Assembly (NCBI RefSeq): GCF_900176505.1
Contig: NZ_FWYB01000002.1
Coordinates: forward strand, 583,237 to 647,236
Length of the DNA: 64,000 nt
Direction of reading: 5' to 3'
Origin: Pedobacter nyackensis
GTDB taxonomy: Bacteria; Bacteroidota; Bacteroidia; Sphingobacteriales; Sphingobacteriaceae
The notes below the pieces were generated by a model. The model worked only from the letters and a program-made list of their open reading frames with translations. It was not told where the DNA came from and did no database searches. Both the position numbers and the translations under genes were made by a program. Positions 63,481 through 64,000 of the stretch are shown piece by piece. Each line of letters starts with the position of its first letter. The stretch's first letter is position 1.

Positions 63481-64000
63481 TTAAGCTTCTTCGCTTGTAC
63501 CTTCTTCAGTATCAGCTTCAACTTTTTTTCTTCTTGCACCAGGCGCAGCAGCTTCCGGAGCATCAGCAGCAGCTTTAGCAGCTACAGCTTCTTTTTCAGT
63601 TTCCTCGTCTTTTTCGCGTTTGCGCTCATCTAAACCTTCTTCAATTGCTTTGATGATAACATCAGTAATTAAAGAGATAGATTTAGTAGCATCATCATTC
63701 GCTGGGATTGGGAAATCGATGTTAGAAGGATCAGAGTTGGTATCAACCATTGCAAAAGTTGGAATGTTTAATTTCAACGCTTCGCTAACAGCGATATGTT
63801 CTTTTTTAACGTCAATTAAAAAGATAGCAGCAGGTAAACGGTTTAAGTCCGCAATACCACCTAATAAGCTTTCTAATTTGATACGCTCACGTTGGATCAT
63901 TAAACGCTCTTTCTTAGAAAGGATCGAGTAAGTTCCGTCTTTAGTCATCTTATCGATGGTAACCATCTTCTTGATTGACTTGCGAACAGTAGCAAAGTTA
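63481..64000 (-). CDS. rpsB: 30S ribosomal protein S2, C-terminal part
   Basis: The frame stays open to the window edge, so the N-terminal part is missing. The visible part covers NFATVRKSIKKM, LESLLGGIADLNRLPAAIFL and VKKEHIAVSEALKLNIPTFA, all conserved S2 core, with VDTNSDPSNIDFPIPANDDA as the standard segment. A low-complexity Ala/Glu/Lys-rich tail of about 50 residues ends the protein, which is longer than in E. coli. First gene of rpsB-tsf within the window. Confidence 0.96.
   Translation of the reverse strand, partial: NFATVRKSIKKMVTIDKMTKDGTYSILSKKERLMIQRERIKLESLLGGIADLNRLPAAIFLIDVKKEHIAVSEALKLNIPTFAMVDTNSDPSNIDFPIPANDDATKSISLITDVIIKAIEEGLDERKREKDEETEKEAVAAKAAADAPEAAAPGARRKKVEADTEEGTSEEA

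Noticed and set aside
1..64000. tRNA, rRNA or CRISPR features
   Set aside because: No cloverleaf, no rRNA-like conserved blocks and no regularly spaced repeats were seen while reading.

Overview
The window looks like chromosome of a Bacteroidota member, most probably family Sphingobacteriaceae (Pedobacter-like). This rests on the DUF4270 lipoprotein, the TonB-dependent receptor with a carboxypeptidase-like N-terminal domain, near-absence of Shine-Dalgarno sequences, and repeated TAnnTTTG (-7) elements with an upstream TTG/TTTG (-33), which is the Bacteroidota promoter type. The genus is inferred from overall protein character, not from a search. I found no rRNA, tRNA, CRISPR array, transposase or integrase.

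Layout. 1-15 kb: housekeeping and envelope genes (SPFH protein end, tail-specific protease, TPR protein, DUF1543, LMW phosphatase, S1/P1 nuclease, fumC, a serine hydrolase lipoprotein, recG, an EamA/RarD exporter, RidA, an OmpA-type porin, meaB). 15.1-26.7 kb: a surface-polysaccharide block with eight glycosyltransferases, an MsbA-like ABC exporter, GDP-mannose 4,6-dehydratase and a methyltransferase, in alternating orientations with overlapping ends. 26.7-27.9 kb: a scar region in which a truncated cholesterol-dependent-cytolysin-like lipoprotein is bracketed by two copies of the 3' end and terminator of infB. 27.9-32.7 kb: the rimP-nusA-infB operon. 33-42.3 kb: acyl-CoA dehydrogenase, panC-panD, a one-domain starch-synthase-like protein, DUF4270, glmS, ssb, mutY. 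42.4-48.7 kb: HU, a TPR protein, a 29-residue ribosomal-type protein, rng, radA, lemA-DUF3137. 48.8-58.1 kb: carB, pnuC plus a NadR-type kinase, then a TPP riboswitch ahead of a TonB-dependent receptor, a ThiE-like protein and an MFS exporter. 58.1-64 kb: an ABC exporter, frr, pyrH, nagA, tsf and the end of rpsB.

How the genes work together. The TPP riboswitch, outer-membrane receptor and ThiE-like protein form a thiamine uptake/salvage unit; the PnuC transporter and kinase just upstream may belong to it or to NAD salvage. rpsB-tsf and pyrH-frr keep the order usual in bacteria, as do rimP-nusA-infB and panC-panD. The polysaccharide block probably builds and exports a deoxyhexose-containing glycan, but no polymerase or deoxyhexose reductase is visible.

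Two genes too short for routine ORF calling were read directly: a 44-residue membrane protein at 12338-12472 and the 29-residue basic protein at 43627-43716. Several genes between 36 and 57 kb need TTG or GTG starts, three of them forced by an in-frame stop just upstream. The most unusual spot is the infB-tail duplication with the broken cytolysin gene.
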